Assembly: GCF_010015445.1 (NCBI RefSeq)
Contig: NC_053127.1
Coordinates: forward strand, 28,551,715-28,615,714
Length of the DNA: 64,000 nucleotides
Direction of reading: 5' to 3'
Origin: Perca fluviatilis
Lineage: Eukaryota > Chordata > Actinopteri > Perciformes > Percidae
In this document: positions 25,673 through 36,940 of the stretch, piece after piece
How positions within the stretch are numbered: the first letter of the stretch is position 1
Layout: each line of letters starts with the position of its first letter
Position numbers and translations under genes: made by a program
The notes under the pieces: generated by a model
Told to the model about the DNA's origin: nothing
Database searches by the model: none
Seen by the model: the letters and a program-made list of their open reading frames with translations, nothing else

Positions 25673-25966
25673 TATGGGAGAGATTCGGGGGGTGTTCATT
25701 GGTGGAAGATGTTGCCCTAGTTCAGCTGATTGGTCAGGTTGGAGAGGAGGCGGGGAAGGAGGGGAAGTTTTACGGAGAGGGGAGGAAGCTAGGAGAGTAG
25801 TCGGGGCCAGCAGCGCTTTGGTTGTTGTTTTTGGGCACTCTTCCAACCCTGTTATTAGCCTGTGTTCGAGGGTAATAAAGCCCGGTCCATCCGGTTAAAC
25901 TTCAGCCACTGTCTCCTCGTCATTCAGCTACCTAGCCAGCCGTGCGGCAGAGCCGTGAACGCTACA
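25651..25966 (+). repeat. 3' LTR
   Basis: TGTAGC...GCTACA with AATAAA at 25874-25879. Nearly identical to the 5' LTR. Confidence 0.95.
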
Positions 25967-26115
25967 ATATGAAACCCATGACCAAAACAGTCATACATTC
26001 TGTCATTGTGTTACTTATGGATGGATTATAGAGAAAATAACATATTTGCTGGTATCCCCCTGGAACACCCCCCGAGAGCCCCTGGGGGTCACCAGACCCC
26101 ACTTTTACACCACTG

Positions 26116-27693
26116 CTCTAGGGTGCACTTACAGCAGAGAAAACCAGCTTATCCTCAACTTTAGAAAAAACATATTTTGCATCAACACATATTAGATTTC
26201 AAGTCTGAGACAAAAAAATTTATCTTCCACAAGGAACACATTCATAGGTTGAAAATGCCCTTCAGTGTCACGAAGGGATAAGACGCTTCTTCCCTTGGTT
26301 GACAATGGACGTTGACCTCATCTCACACAGCAACAGTTGCAGTCAATTTCTCCGATATTTCCACAGATTAATGCGCAATGCGTACTGTAGAAAGTTTTCT
26401 AGCATGTAGGGCAGCACACACTAGAGGGCACAAAAATAACATATATGAATGAAATGTAAGATCATTAGAGTGAAGATCTCACAGTCAAGGTAGCTGAAAG
26501 CTCAAAAATAATGTTAAAAAAAAGGTTTCTTGTCTGAAAAACCCTTGAGATTATCCTGGACAGTTGTGTTGAGGTATAACACTAGAGCCCTGTAAGAACA
26601 CTGCTGTCCCAGTTACAAATTGAGTGTACTGCGTCCTCCTGTCCTCTGGAGTTGAACTTGCCAAGTTCGAAGAATGAAAGTCAGAGCGTTTTTTTTTAGG
26701 AATCTTTTAAGAATCTGTCTATTGCAAGTTGCCACTTGGAAGTGTACTATTACATTGCTGAAGTAGACTACCCCTTTAAGACAATTTTAAATGAAATAAA
26801 GACAAAAACACTTTTTTTATGACATAAATGGGAAGAAATATTATACCTATTTACTGCTGTGGGCTGTGGGACAGGCCGTGGTCTGTAGGGTTTTAGGTGA
26901 AGGCTGGTCAACCTGAAGCATGCACAATATTTGCCTAACAAATGATGGCAAGCAGGAATGGACACTGAATGCAAACAAGGCTGACATAATAGAGACCAGG
27001 GGCTGTTTTCTGTGTGTCACACACACTGTTAGTGCATTAAGAAGGTTAAAAAAGGGGCAGGCATTATAATTTAGAACAAATAAAAGATCTGTTCGGGACA
27101 GAATCTAAGCAGCACTTCAGTTAATAAAACAAATCCTTCTTTTTGGAGGATATTAATGAGGATTTTGGAGGATATTAATTGTCACCACTGGGTGACAATT
27201 TTTAGCTTTGGCCTTTCAGCCAAAGTGTTCCTATCACGCAAACTCATAATAATGTCTCTGTGGTTCCGTTTCATACCTGTTCAACCAGCATTTGAAGAAG
27301 AGTTTCATAGCATGATTAGTTCTCAGACGAGGCATAGCTGTTGATGTGAAGTTGTCTTATTCTTGGCACGAAGCCACCTTTGCAATCAGGCATACATTCT
27401 CCATATTAGCTCTCATTGAAAACAGGCTGGAGCCCATTAATGTGAAAATGATAACGTGTGTCTAGTGGGAATAGAAAGATGTGTTCACTATTAGAGAAGC
27501 GTTGAAAGGAAGTTCCCCATCTGCACTAGTTATTTCTGGACTCCATTACAGCATGTGTAATGGAAAAATTTGGTTTTATGTGCAGGCTCTCACTCAGGTG
27601 GCAGAGACACCCGACTCTTAAATGCAGTGACAAACCAGCTGCCTCTGACAGAAATCTGCTTGTTACAATGTGAGTACATTTACTCCATTACAC

Positions 27694-27726
<33 letters not shown>

Positions 27727-28179
27727 CCTGCACTCTCAGCAGCAAAAGGTGACCATTTGGAAAAGGGAAATCCCAAAGAAATCATCACCCAGTGTTATTT
27801 TTCCTCTCAGTTTTTTTTAATGATTTGTTTTCCAGAGTCATTCCTGCTGACATTGAAATTTCCAATAATTTCTAGCCCTAAAAGGAATAATAATTGAAGA
27901 CCTTTTCCTTTGGTCATCTGTAAACAAAAAGGTTTCCTAACAAGTAGAAAACCAAATCATGTTGCTTTTTTTTTTTGGAAGAACACACACATGAGCTAGC
28001 ACAAAGAAGACCAGGTCAAAACCTAGTATATGGCTGAACCGTGTATGGTCAATGTGCAAAATTGTGGCGAATTTGTTTGGTCAGTGGTGGTGTCTGTAAT
28101 GTGAATATAGATGTTAAATGTTCATCTGTAGTGGTCCTAGTAATATTTCTTTGTTGCGTACTGAAGTATCATATCACAT
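26116..28179. other. intergenic with (TC)n
   Basis: A (CT)n run occupies 27693-27721. Nothing else is supported. Confidence 0.7.
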
Positions 28180-29916
28180 AGTCTCGCATTGCCAGATCTC
28201 CACAGCGCTGTGGGGTAAGGTCTGGCTACACCACACATACATTCAGGGATAGGAGAAAAAAAAAACGCTCTGGGTTGTTTGCATTACTTTAAACCAATCA
28301 CAATCGTCTTGGGCGGCGCTGAGCTCCGGACGCAGCGACGGTGGCTCTGCAAAATGGTCTCGGGAAGGAACTTGTTTTGGTGAAACATTTGCATCCTGCA
28401 AAAGAAAACGCCACATACAATATAAAATGAAGTTAACTGTTCACACAATACAGTAATGTAAGCTATTTAAATTAGCTGATACATGGTTAAACATCATTAG
28501 CTCTTACCAGTGTATCTCCGTGTGTACTTCGTCCACAGCAATCTTTCATTGGGTTTACACCGGCTGCTAAAACGCTGGCCGCTTCCTTTTGGCGCCCATG
28601 TTTAGCTGCGCCACAGTCGATCTGGAGCAATTTTTTCGTCGTCTGGTCTATTATTTTCCACGAGCCATGTGCGCGTCTTGCAAGAAAACACACTGATAAT
28701 GTATTATAAAAGATAGAGAAGACATACATGATAAAAAAGGATACTTGGGACATTTTTGAAAGGGCAATGGCCAATAAAGAAACACCATCACACACGTCAA
28801 TCACTCACCCCGACCAATGGTGGAACTTCATCATTCAGTGTCTCAGCAACAAAAATCATACATGCATACAGGCTCTGCTGCTCCCAGGTCAAGTACTAAT
28901 AAGAGACGGCCATTAACTATTAACCGGCTCCTATTCATTTACGCTGACGCTTCTTTGTCTGTCAAGGTCATTTGGTGAGAAAGGATACCAAGCCAGGGGG
29001 ACTCTATAAAAAATGTATTAAAATATCATCTTTCGCAGCTATGACTCCACTGGCCTGTCCACATTCAGTCTGAATGAGTTCTAGTACAGTGAACACTTAA
29101 GAAGATCACATTGTGCAGCAGTGCTATGAGTTAATGATAGAGTTACAAGTGGAGCGATGCAGCACATTGCTGTGCATCAAAGTGTGACCTGAATCCGGGC
29201 CAAGTGGATGTGGCATATATTTTTTTTTTCAGAAATGTATGAACTGGATACGTATACAGATTTTAGGGTCCATGTGAATGCACCTTCACACGTGTCTGAC
29301 CTTTCCATTTAAACCAAGAGCACATGAGCTAAAATAAGAGACTCGATCAGGCAGTGAGTAGTCTGGATCAACGGTACAAGTACATTTCCAGGATAAAGCC
29401 CGTCAGCCTTTGCAGGAAACAACAACAAATTTTGAGCTAGCAAGTTACACGCTGAAAATGGCAAATTTTGAAGAAAACGTGGATGGTGCAACAAGGCAGT
29501 CCTGCTTGTCTTTCAGGGAATGATTGTAAGGATTTACAAAGAATATGTTTACGGCATTTCCTCTGTAACTGGGACGTTTTGGGACCGATTGGTGGGATTG
29601 CTGTGGATGAAGGACACACGGCGATACCTTGGTAAGAGCAAATGACGGTAAACCGTGTATCCAGCTAATTTAAATAGCTCACGTTACTGTATTGTGTGAA
29701 CAGCTAACTTTAACAAGTTCCTTCCCGAGACTATTTTGCAGAGCCACCGTCACTGCGTCCAGAACTGTGCGCTGCCAAAGGCAATTGTGATTGCTTTAAA
29801 GAAATGCAAATAACCCAGAGCATTTTGTCTCCTGTCCCAAAATGTACAGTATGTGTGGTGTTGCCAGACCTTACTCCACAGCGCTGTGGAGATGGGTCTG
29901 GCAACGCGAGACTAGG
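28180..29916. mobile_element. long-TIR DNA transposon, about 1.7 kb
   Basis: The left end (TAGTCTCGCATTGCCAGATC, CCACAGCGCTGTGG) recurs inverted at the right (GGTCTGGCAACGCGAGACTA). Inverted similarity continues for roughly 370 nt, including TTCACACAATACAGTAA and a conserved CTTGGTAAGAGC/GCTCTTACCAG block. The inner region has frames on both arms (28487-28804 minus) that I cannot assign to a transposase. No clear target duplication. Confidence 0.75.
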
Positions 29917-30409
29917 CAGTGAGAGACACACTTTTTCATTTTTCATTCAGGGAAGGGTTCGGACTTGTGCGCACATGTCTTGTATTGTTTTTTTATGGAA
30001 CACACTTCAGAGACCTAGGCAAGGTTACTGATGACGTGCACAGCTTATTAACATAATTCAGATCCTTGCACTATAACTACGGTGTTTTTTGTACACGTAC
30101 ATGTGTATGGCTTTAAATCCCAATGACAGCTACGACCTCTCTGCAGAGCAGAGGCTGGGATTCTCTAGTGCATAATGTCCTCTCTGTTCCTTATTACCCA
30201 GCATCCCCTCCTCTGTCTGTCTCTCAGTGTTATCTATCATCTTAATAATCCAGCCAGATCTTAAGTATCCAGCCAGACCCTTGTGCTCAGTTGAACAAGT
30301 TTTATCCCTGCAGGAGGCAGTTCTCTAACAGAACACTCATGTGTGCAGATTTTGTGTTCACGCACTGTAAATGTTACTGTATATGCAATGAATTTTCAGA
30401 TGCCTTATG
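29917..30409. other. intergenic, nothing recognised
   Basis: No supported feature. Confidence 0.65.
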
Positions 30410-31391
30410 TATTACAATGTAAAAATACTTCATTACAAGGGAAAGTCCTGCATTCAAAAGCCTACTTAAGCAAAAGTACAGCAGTATTATGAGCAAAATC
30501 TACTTACTGTAAAGTATGAACACTTAAAATGCCAAATGACCCCGTTTCATAGTGTCCCATCTATCATAGGGTTATATTTATTAGTACTTTTGTACTTAAT
30601 TTTGTGTTAGGCTGTTTAACAACAGAAGAGAAACCAAGTGTGCACATCCAGGCAAAAATACTCAGATGCCAGACAAAAACTACTTCACTGCAGGGCACAA
30701 AGGAGGTCCACTGTAAGGCTCCAAATAAATAGTTTATTTCTATTCTATTCTATTTCTATTACTTTAAAGCCAACGTTTTGATCTACAAGACCTTTCAAGG
30801 CCTGAAAAAACTATTAATTTGGAGCCTAACAGTGTCCAGACCTACGGAAGCCCAGACTGGCTGTTAATTTATAAGGGACACAGGTAAAATATTTTATACT
30901 TCTTGTGAATATAACTCAAGTAATCTAGTGTCCATACCTTTTGTTGACACCTTATTTTGAAAACCAGACAGAAAGATATTTCTGTTGAGTCCTAAAAACC
31001 ATATGTGGCAGTATGATGAGAATATTTCAACCAAGACAGAGTAAGACAGGTCTGTACTAGAATTATATAAAGTTAAGTTGGCACTTTAAACAGTTTGAAA
31101 TGATCCTAAAACACTGCCTTTTTACCTTTTATAAGAAAATAGACCTTTAAGGACTCAGTTCTCAGTCTAAACTGACCTGAAAAGATGTATGTTTCGCATA
31201 AAAAAGAATTAGCAAAATCTGCAAAGTAACTAGTACTAGTCAAATTCTCAGATACATATAGTGGAGTAAAAGGTACAAAGTTTCCCTCGGAATAGTAGTG
31301 GACTGGCACTATAAAGTAGAACAAAATATAAATATTTAAGTAAAGTACAAGTTCCTCAAAAAGTGAGTGTACTTAGTTTCTTTCCACCTCT
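30410..31391. mobile_element. decayed hAT MITE (AAGTACATTTACTCAAGTAC family)
   Basis: Shares GGGAAAGTCCTGCATTCAAAA near its left part and AAGTACAAGTTCCTCAAAAA and GTACTTAGTTTCTTTCCACC at its right with the intact family copies. Other sequence is inserted between. Confidence 0.65.
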
Positions 31392-31822
31392 GTGTATATG
31401 TGTAATGTCACAGATGCTATCCCCCTTCTTCCATATACAATTTACCAGTTAAGTATGTATTTACCCTAACGAGATCCTTTGGTCTGTGAATAACTGGAGA
31501 CACATGTAGAGGCTTAGTGTAGTAGCAGTGCAGGAGCATTGAGTTGAATGTTTTCCCATGACCAGTATTCAGATCCTTTACTTTAAAGGGGAACTATGCA
31601 GTTTTGTTTAGCTTAATTTACCTTAACTGAACAGCTTTGGAGTAATTAGAATGGTTATATGACTTTTTTCGGGTTGAATGGTGGTCGTCTCGCTTCCTTC
31701 TAGCGCCTGTGAGCAGAAAAACCACCCTTGCAACTTTCAGCCGGCCTCAGCGTCAGGAAGTATCGCGTGATATCAGGTCTCGCGATGTAACTAATTGCTT
31801 CACAGCACTGCACACATCAACG

Positions 31823-32121
31823 CATTCTCACTCCCATCTCGTAAAATACGGACGCTTGGTCAGGTTCCTTCGTCGTTGTTATTGACCCTAAAAGTCTCCT
31901 TTAGCGTCACATAACCGCGCTTGGCCGGGACTATTGGCGTCCCTTTTGACGCAGTTAGGTTAACGAAAAGCTTGTGGGTTGGTTTACGCTTCCGTGACAC
32001 GCGGGAATAACGGGCCAGTTAAAGAAGAAAGCGGCTTCCGTGACACACGGGAAATAACGGGACGGTTAAAGACACACGCGGGACACGATCCCCAGTCTCC
32101 TGGGTGAAAGTCCTGTTTTAC
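31823..32121 (-). repeat. nested repeat with tRNA-like segment on minus strand
   Basis: The minus strand reads GGAGTAAAACAGGACTTTCACC...GGATCGTGTCCCGCGTGTG, closely matching the tRNA-like core of the foldback at 17097-17180. Two imperfect direct copies of CGTGACACRCGGGAAATAACGG occur at about 31993-32062. Confidence 0.6.
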
Positions 32122-32122
32122 T

Positions 32123-33310
32123 CCTTTTCCACCAACAAGAACCAGGTGCTGGTTCAGAGCTAGAGCTAGCGCCGGTTCGGAGTTGGTTCGACTGACGCGC
32201 CTCCAAAGAACCGGTTCGCTTTTCCACAGGCGAAAGAGCCAGCACAGAGCCAGGTCTTACGTCCCTGTATACGTCTCATCTGTCCCAGCAACGTTAGCGC
32301 GGCGGCGCTGTCGTGGAAGTTTCCTTTGCAGCAGGGGGAAGAGTTTTCAGAGTTTAGTAAATTGAAACAAATAAGACAGACTGAGACTAAAACCAAGTTG
32401 GGTTTTTGTATTTTATTAAAAAAGATATATTTGCAAATATAGGATCAACATGATTTCACAAAAGGCCGCAGCCCAGTGTGGAGTCAGTTTCTCAAATGAG
32501 TGAACAAGAACACCAGGCTTATATGCATCTTCAGAGTGACAGCACATACGCACTTGGATTATTATGACGCTACAATTTCGACAGGCAATCTGATACACAT
32601 GAAGACAATCAGAGGAATACAAGAGACATCTTGGAGTCATCTCACCTCCTCCTCCCTGTACGACTTTCACCCCCCAGTTACATCTTAACTGGCATGGGAA
32701 AACATGAGATAGTTTTAGGGTGACCTTGTACCTTTATCGGTTCAGGCTAACAGTGCTCACATAATGTTCCAGACTGCATGTCTCACAAAGTTTAGAATCA
32801 AAATCTGCATGTGGGAATGAGATAGACTCTTTCAGCATTTGTGAGAGAATTAAAGTAGAAATAAAACATAAAAATATAAGGAATTGTGCTTAAATGTAAT
32901 TTTCCCATTACAGCGCCAAACAGAAACACACCATCAACAATGGCGGACGTTGCTTTGCTATTGATGTTCATGGCTTTGCGGACCTACATCGGCATCCGAA
33001 CTCGGCGGATCCAGCGTGTTCACGCTTGTTTCCTCCTCTGACCTCCGCTGCTGTTGTTGTTTAATCGCGTTCATCGTGTTTATCTGCTAATTCAAAAATG
33101 GTGGTCACAAGTTTCTGTTCGTCTTGTTGGTCACGGTAACCCCGCCCCCAGCCGCTGACATAAGCGGTTCTTACTTCTGGCCCAGCAACGATTTGGTGCT
33201 ACTTAAGAAGCACTTTTACTGGTTCGGAGCTGGTGCTTTGGTGGTCAAAAAACAAAGAACCGATTTGAAACTAGGCTCTGGCTCCGAACTTGGTGGAAAT
33301 GGGGTATGTT
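32123..33310. mobile_element. nested element with GGTTCGGAG-type inverted ends
   Basis: The left end TTTTCCACCAACAAGAACCA and the reverse complement of the right end (CCATTTCCACCAAGTTCGGA) form an imperfect inverted repeat, with GGTTCGGAGTTGG and GGTTCGGAGCTGG on opposite sides. The interior has no recognised transposase. Confidence 0.6.
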
Positions 33311-33474
33311 TGACCCATCTATAACCCCGACCAGAACCGACCGCAAGTTCCCCCTTACATACTACTCGCTAAACCCCGTGTAGCTGCTGCTCTCCCCGGT
33401 ACCTTCTACAAACACGCTGTAGGGCGCTTTTTTCGTCGCTTCAGACACTGACAGTCACTGTCCAAACTATCGTC

Positions 33475-33609
33475 GTGGCTGAGCCGACTAAAAAGAAGCA
33501 GAAAGCTAGGAAAGCATTGTCGGAGGAACAGAGAAAGAGGAAACAGCAGGCTGACCGAGCAAGGAGTCAGACCCAAGTAAACATAGGAGCTGCCAAATAT
33601 CTATTCTGA
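33475..33609 (+). pseudogene. N-terminal remnant of a transposon-borne basic ORF
   Basis: The frame reads AEPTKKKQKARKALSEEQRK, then a run ending SQTQVNIGAA, followed by a stop. The start position is GTG instead of ATG. Lys/Arg-rich ORFs with a QTRVNIGxA block are common in fish transposon-derived predictions, so this probably belonged to the TTAA element. Product unknown. Confidence 0.5.
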
Positions 33610-33836
33610 AGCTGTAGAGGGAGCTCTATAGAGAAACCTGCCGGCAAAAAGGGAGAAAACAGCGAAGAAATGGCCAAAACTGCATAGCGCCCCTTTAAGT
33701 AAAAGGTACTAATAGCACACTGTAAAAATACTCTGTTACAAGTAAAAGTCCTGCATTAAAAATGTTACTTAAGTAAAAGTATGTAAGTATCATTAGGAAA
33801 ATGTAATTAAAGTATTCATAGTAAAAGTATTCAATG

Positions 33837-34011
33837 GGACCTTCAGCTCACCCAGTAGAGCGTGCGCCCCATGTATCCTTGGCAGTGGCCCGGGTTCAAA
33901 TCCGACCGGCAGCCCTTTGCTGCATGTCGTCCCCCCTCTCTCTCCCCCCTTTCCTCTCTTCAAGCTGTTGATTCCAGCTGTTGATTAAAGGACATAAAAG
34001 CCCAAAAATCA
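33837..34011 (+). mobile_element. tRNA-derived SINE
   Basis: The tRNA-related head contains AGCTCACCCAGTAGAGCGTG and the B box GGTTCAAATCC (33893-33903). The body has TTTGCTGCATGTCGTCCCCC, and the tail is ATAAAAGCCCAAAAAT. GTATTCAATG (33827-33836) and GTACTCAATG (34012-34021) are the target duplication with one mismatch. Confidence 0.9.
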
Positions 34012-34389
34012 GTACTCAATGCAGAATATTTGTAGACTTGTAGGCAGTTACATTGTTGGGTAGTTTCATTTGTAATAAAATATCATATTTTATAAACTAC
34101 ATGTGTTTTGTGTGCAAACATCCTAATTTGTAAAGTAACTAATAACTACAGCTGTCAGATGAATGCAGTGGAGTAAAAAGTGGAAGTAGAAGTAGAAAGT
34201 GGCATGAAAAGAAAAGACTCTAGTAAAGTACAAGTACCTCAAATGTGTACTTAAGTACAGTACTTGAGAAAATGTACTTAGTTACATTCCACCACTGCCA
34301 ACGGCTTACTGTACAACACCTTGATGTTTGCAGCTGGACTTGAGAGCTGGTGAGAAGGACAGAATACAGACAAGGGTGAAAAGAGGAGA

Positions 34390-34393
<4 letters not shown>

Positions 34394-34456
<63 letters not shown>
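34394..34456. repeat. (GA)n microsatellite
   Basis: About 31 uninterrupted GA units. Confidence 0.97.
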
Positions 34457-34457
<1 letters not shown>

Positions 34458-35018
34458 GAGGAAGAGGAGCTGCTGTCCTCCAGGCGTGCAGGTTGGTAGG
34501 GTCACCTGGCGTGGGCAGCCGGCTCTGCAGCATGGAGACACACAACAAGGACTAATGGACACTTTATGATTCTCCAGCAGCTTTCAGCCATCTCTCAGCA
34601 CCTGACAGCCTCCTACAAGAAACGGCATCATACCGGAACCAGCAGGCCTCCTGTGTCACAGATGAGCAGTGAAGAGAGAAGCAGAGAGAGACTACACAGC
34701 TGACGGCCCTTCATCCCGAGGACATTTCTCACTTGTTACAAGCCTTGAGATGTTTTCCACCACAGAGGAGGAAGCTTAATACACAAACTAATTTCTGTGT
34801 TTGGAAAACAAAAGGCGAAGCCAATGACGGCCCACTTGAGGTTTTAAGTCACTGATTTCTTCTTGAGCCGTGTTTATGCTGTAGCGGGAGAAAGAATCAA
34901 CACACTGTAGGAGCGAAGCTGACTAAATAACTTTCGGCTTGGCTGTTCAAATTTTAAAAATACACCGATCTCTCACAAGCGAGCGTGAGAAGATAGAGAC
35001 CACTCTCCCATCTATGCA
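34457..35018. other. intergenic, nothing recognised
   Basis: No supported feature. Confidence 0.65.
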
Positions 35019-35022
35019 TTAA

Positions 35023-36274
35023 AGGTCCCATGACATGGTGCTCTTTGGATGCTTTTATATAGACCTTAGTGGTCCCCTAATACTGTATCTGAAGTCTCTT
35101 TTATATAGACCTTAGTGGTCCCCTAATACTGTATCTGAAGTCTCTTTTATATAGACCAGTGGTCCCCTAATACTGTATCTGAAGTCTCTTTTATATAGAC
35201 CTTAGTGGTCCCCTAATACTGTATCTGAAGTCTCTTTTATATAGACCTCAGTGGTCCCCTAATACTGTATCTGAAGTCTCTTTTATATAGACCTTAGTGG
35301 TCCCCTAATACTGTATCTGAAGTCTCTTTTATATAGGCCTTAGTGGTCCCCTAATACTGTATCTGAAGTCTCTTTTATATAGACCTTAGTGGTCCCCTAA
35401 TACTGTATCTGAAGTCTCTTTTATATAGACCTCAGTGGTCCCCTAATACTGTATCTGAAGTCTCTTTTATATAGGCCTTAGTGGTCCCCTAATACTGTAT
35501 CTGAAGTCTCTTTTATATAGGCCTTAGTGGTCCCCTAATACTGTATCTGAAGTCTCTTTTATATAGACCTTAGTGGTCCCCTAATACTGTATCTGAAGTC
35601 TCTTTTATATAGACCTCAGTGGTCCCCTAATACTGTATCTGAAGTCTCTTTTATATAGACCTCAGTGGTCCCCTAATACTGTACCTGAAGTCTCTTTTAT
35701 ATAGACCTTAGTGGTCCTCTAATACTGTATCTGAAGTTTCTTTTATATAGACCTTAGTGGTCCTCTAATACTGTATCTGAAGACTCTTTTATATAGACCT
35801 TAGTGGTCCCCTAATACTGTATCTGAAGTCTCTTTTATATAGACCTTAGTGGTCCCCTAATACTGTATCTGAAGTCTCTTTTATATAGGCCTTAGTGGTA
35901 CCCTAATACTGTATCTGAAGTCTCTTTTATATAGACCTTAGTGGTCCCCTAATACCGTATCTGAAGTCTCTTTTATATAGGCCTTAGTGGTCCCCTAATA
36001 CTGTATCTGAAGTCTCTTTTATATAGGCCTTAGTGGTCCCCTAATACTGTATCTGAAGTCTCTTTCCCGAAATTCAGCCTTGGTGCAGAATTACAGCCAC
36101 TAGAGCCAGTCCCACAATAAGTTTTCCTTAGGATGTGCCATTTCTGTGTCTGTAGCTATTGAGGAGGAGAGAGGGGGGGCAAGGTGGAGGGTGGGGGGTG
36201 TGGCCTTGACCAACTGCCACTTTGCTCGTTTGAAAGCCGTGATGTCTCTTTCTCATGGGTGGGCCAAATTCTCT
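35023..36274. mobile_element. same MITE family, expanded and truncated copy
   Basis: The left end is TTAA (35019-35022) then AGGTCCCATGACATGGTGCT, identical to the copy at 57144. Sequence after the tandem array also matches that copy until GGGCCAAATTCTCT (about 36274). Beyond that point the 3' half, including the right inverted repeat, is missing. Confidence 0.85.
35053..36063. repeat. 46-bp minisatellite, 22 copies
   Basis: The unit starts TTTTATATAGACCTTAGTGG and ends CTGAAGTCTC. I counted 22 occurrences of the CTGTATCTGAAG block or a one-base variant of it. Variants include GACCTTAG, GACCTCAG and GGCCTTAG types, a 3-bp deletion near 35150, and single changes at about 35690, 35717 and 35780. 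The array sits inside the MITE described for 35023-36274. Confidence 0.95.
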
Positions 36275-36655
36275 TTAGTCTTGTTTGCCTAATCCATACA
36301 AAACAGCTGTAGTGTAAAAATGACAGTTAGTGGTTGTATGGCAGGTAATGTGCTTTACACAAGTACAAGGGAAAAGAAAATAGTAGGCCAACACAAACCC
36401 GGACTAAAAGGAATAAAACGTCCTGCTAAATGGAAGGAGGACGTAATTTAATGTCGGCTACTGACATACAATCACATTGCAAGTTATTTTATGAAATGGA
36501 AATAGACATATAACATACCTGAGGGCCAATTCGGGGGCATTTTTGAATCATTTAAAGTCCCGTAATTGTCTCCATCTGTTAAAAGCCATACCAAGTGTGA
36601 CTTGGATTTTGCCAGTTTCACTTTCCCTTTTAGCTTTTAGTTATTCTTCGTTTAA

Positions 36656-36940
36656 AGGTGCTGTAGGGAGGATTGTGAAGATCCAGGACTTAGCAAAAAA
36701 ATGTGAACATTGACATCTTCTCTGTCCCTCCCCCCCTTTCTGCTAAAGCCCAGAACGGTATCCTAAGCCCCTCCCCCCACAAGGGAGAATGAATGCGTGT
36801 GCATGAGCAGTGATTGACATGCAGTTAGTTAGCTGTTAGTTTTTTTTTATTACCTGCTTCATGTAGTTCTACTGGAACATAGGGTCAGTTTCAGCAAATA
36901 TGACAGGAAGTTAGTTTTATAAGTCTTACCTACTGCACCT
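36656..36940 (-). mobile_element. TTAA-flanked MITE, 285 bp
   Basis: Ends AGGTGCTGTAGG and CCTACTGCACCT are inverted with one mismatch, flanked by TTAA (36652-36655 and 36941-36944). It is a high-copy fish MITE family by its interior (CAGTTTCAGCAAATATGACA). Confidence 0.85.

Larger units (their letters stand above)
19969..25966 (+). mobile_element. Ty3/Gypsy LTR retrotransposon, nearly full length, defective
   Basis: LTRs of 317 and 316 bp start TGTAGC and end GCTACA. ATAT flanks the element (19965-19968 and 25967-25970) as a 4-bp target duplication. The order gag, protease, RT, RNase H, integrase is that of Ty3/Gypsy. No envelope frame or chromodomain is visible. The coding part has several frameshifts and at least one nonsense codon, while the LTRs differ by only about three substitutions and a few small indels. 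Confidence 0.95.
19832..26115. mobile_element. old DNA-transposon remnant split by the Gypsy insertion
   Basis: CAGTGATTCCCAAAACTTTTC on the left and GGGGGTCACCAGACCCCACT...CACTG on the right behave like eroded hAT ends, and the flanking sequence continues across the LTR element. No target duplication is visible. Confidence 0.45.
31587..33694. mobile_element. TTAA-flanked element, 2.1 kb, composite
   Basis: Ends AGGGGAACTATGCAGTTTTG and CAAAACTGCATAGCGCCCCT are inverted and flanked by TTAA (31583-31586 and 33695-33698). It contains two further repeats (about 31823-32121 and 32123-33310) and a coding remnant at 33475-33609. Confidence 0.85.
31566..34297. mobile_element. hAT MITE split by two insertions
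   Basis: AGTATTCAGATCCTTTAC at 31567-31584 continues, after the inserted element, with GTAAAAGGTACTAATAGCAC at 33699. It is interrupted again by a SINE (33837-34011) and ends CATTCCACCACTG at 34297. It is the same family as 5130-5616. Confidence 0.85.

Noticed and set aside
34278..34562. Minus-strand frames across the (GA)n tract
   Set aside because: They consist mainly of translated (CT)n (Ser-Leu repeats) with no other coding evidence.
35053..36063. CRISPR-like array
   Set aside because: The repeats are head-to-tail without unique spacers, the genome is eukaryotic, and the unit lies within a MITE.
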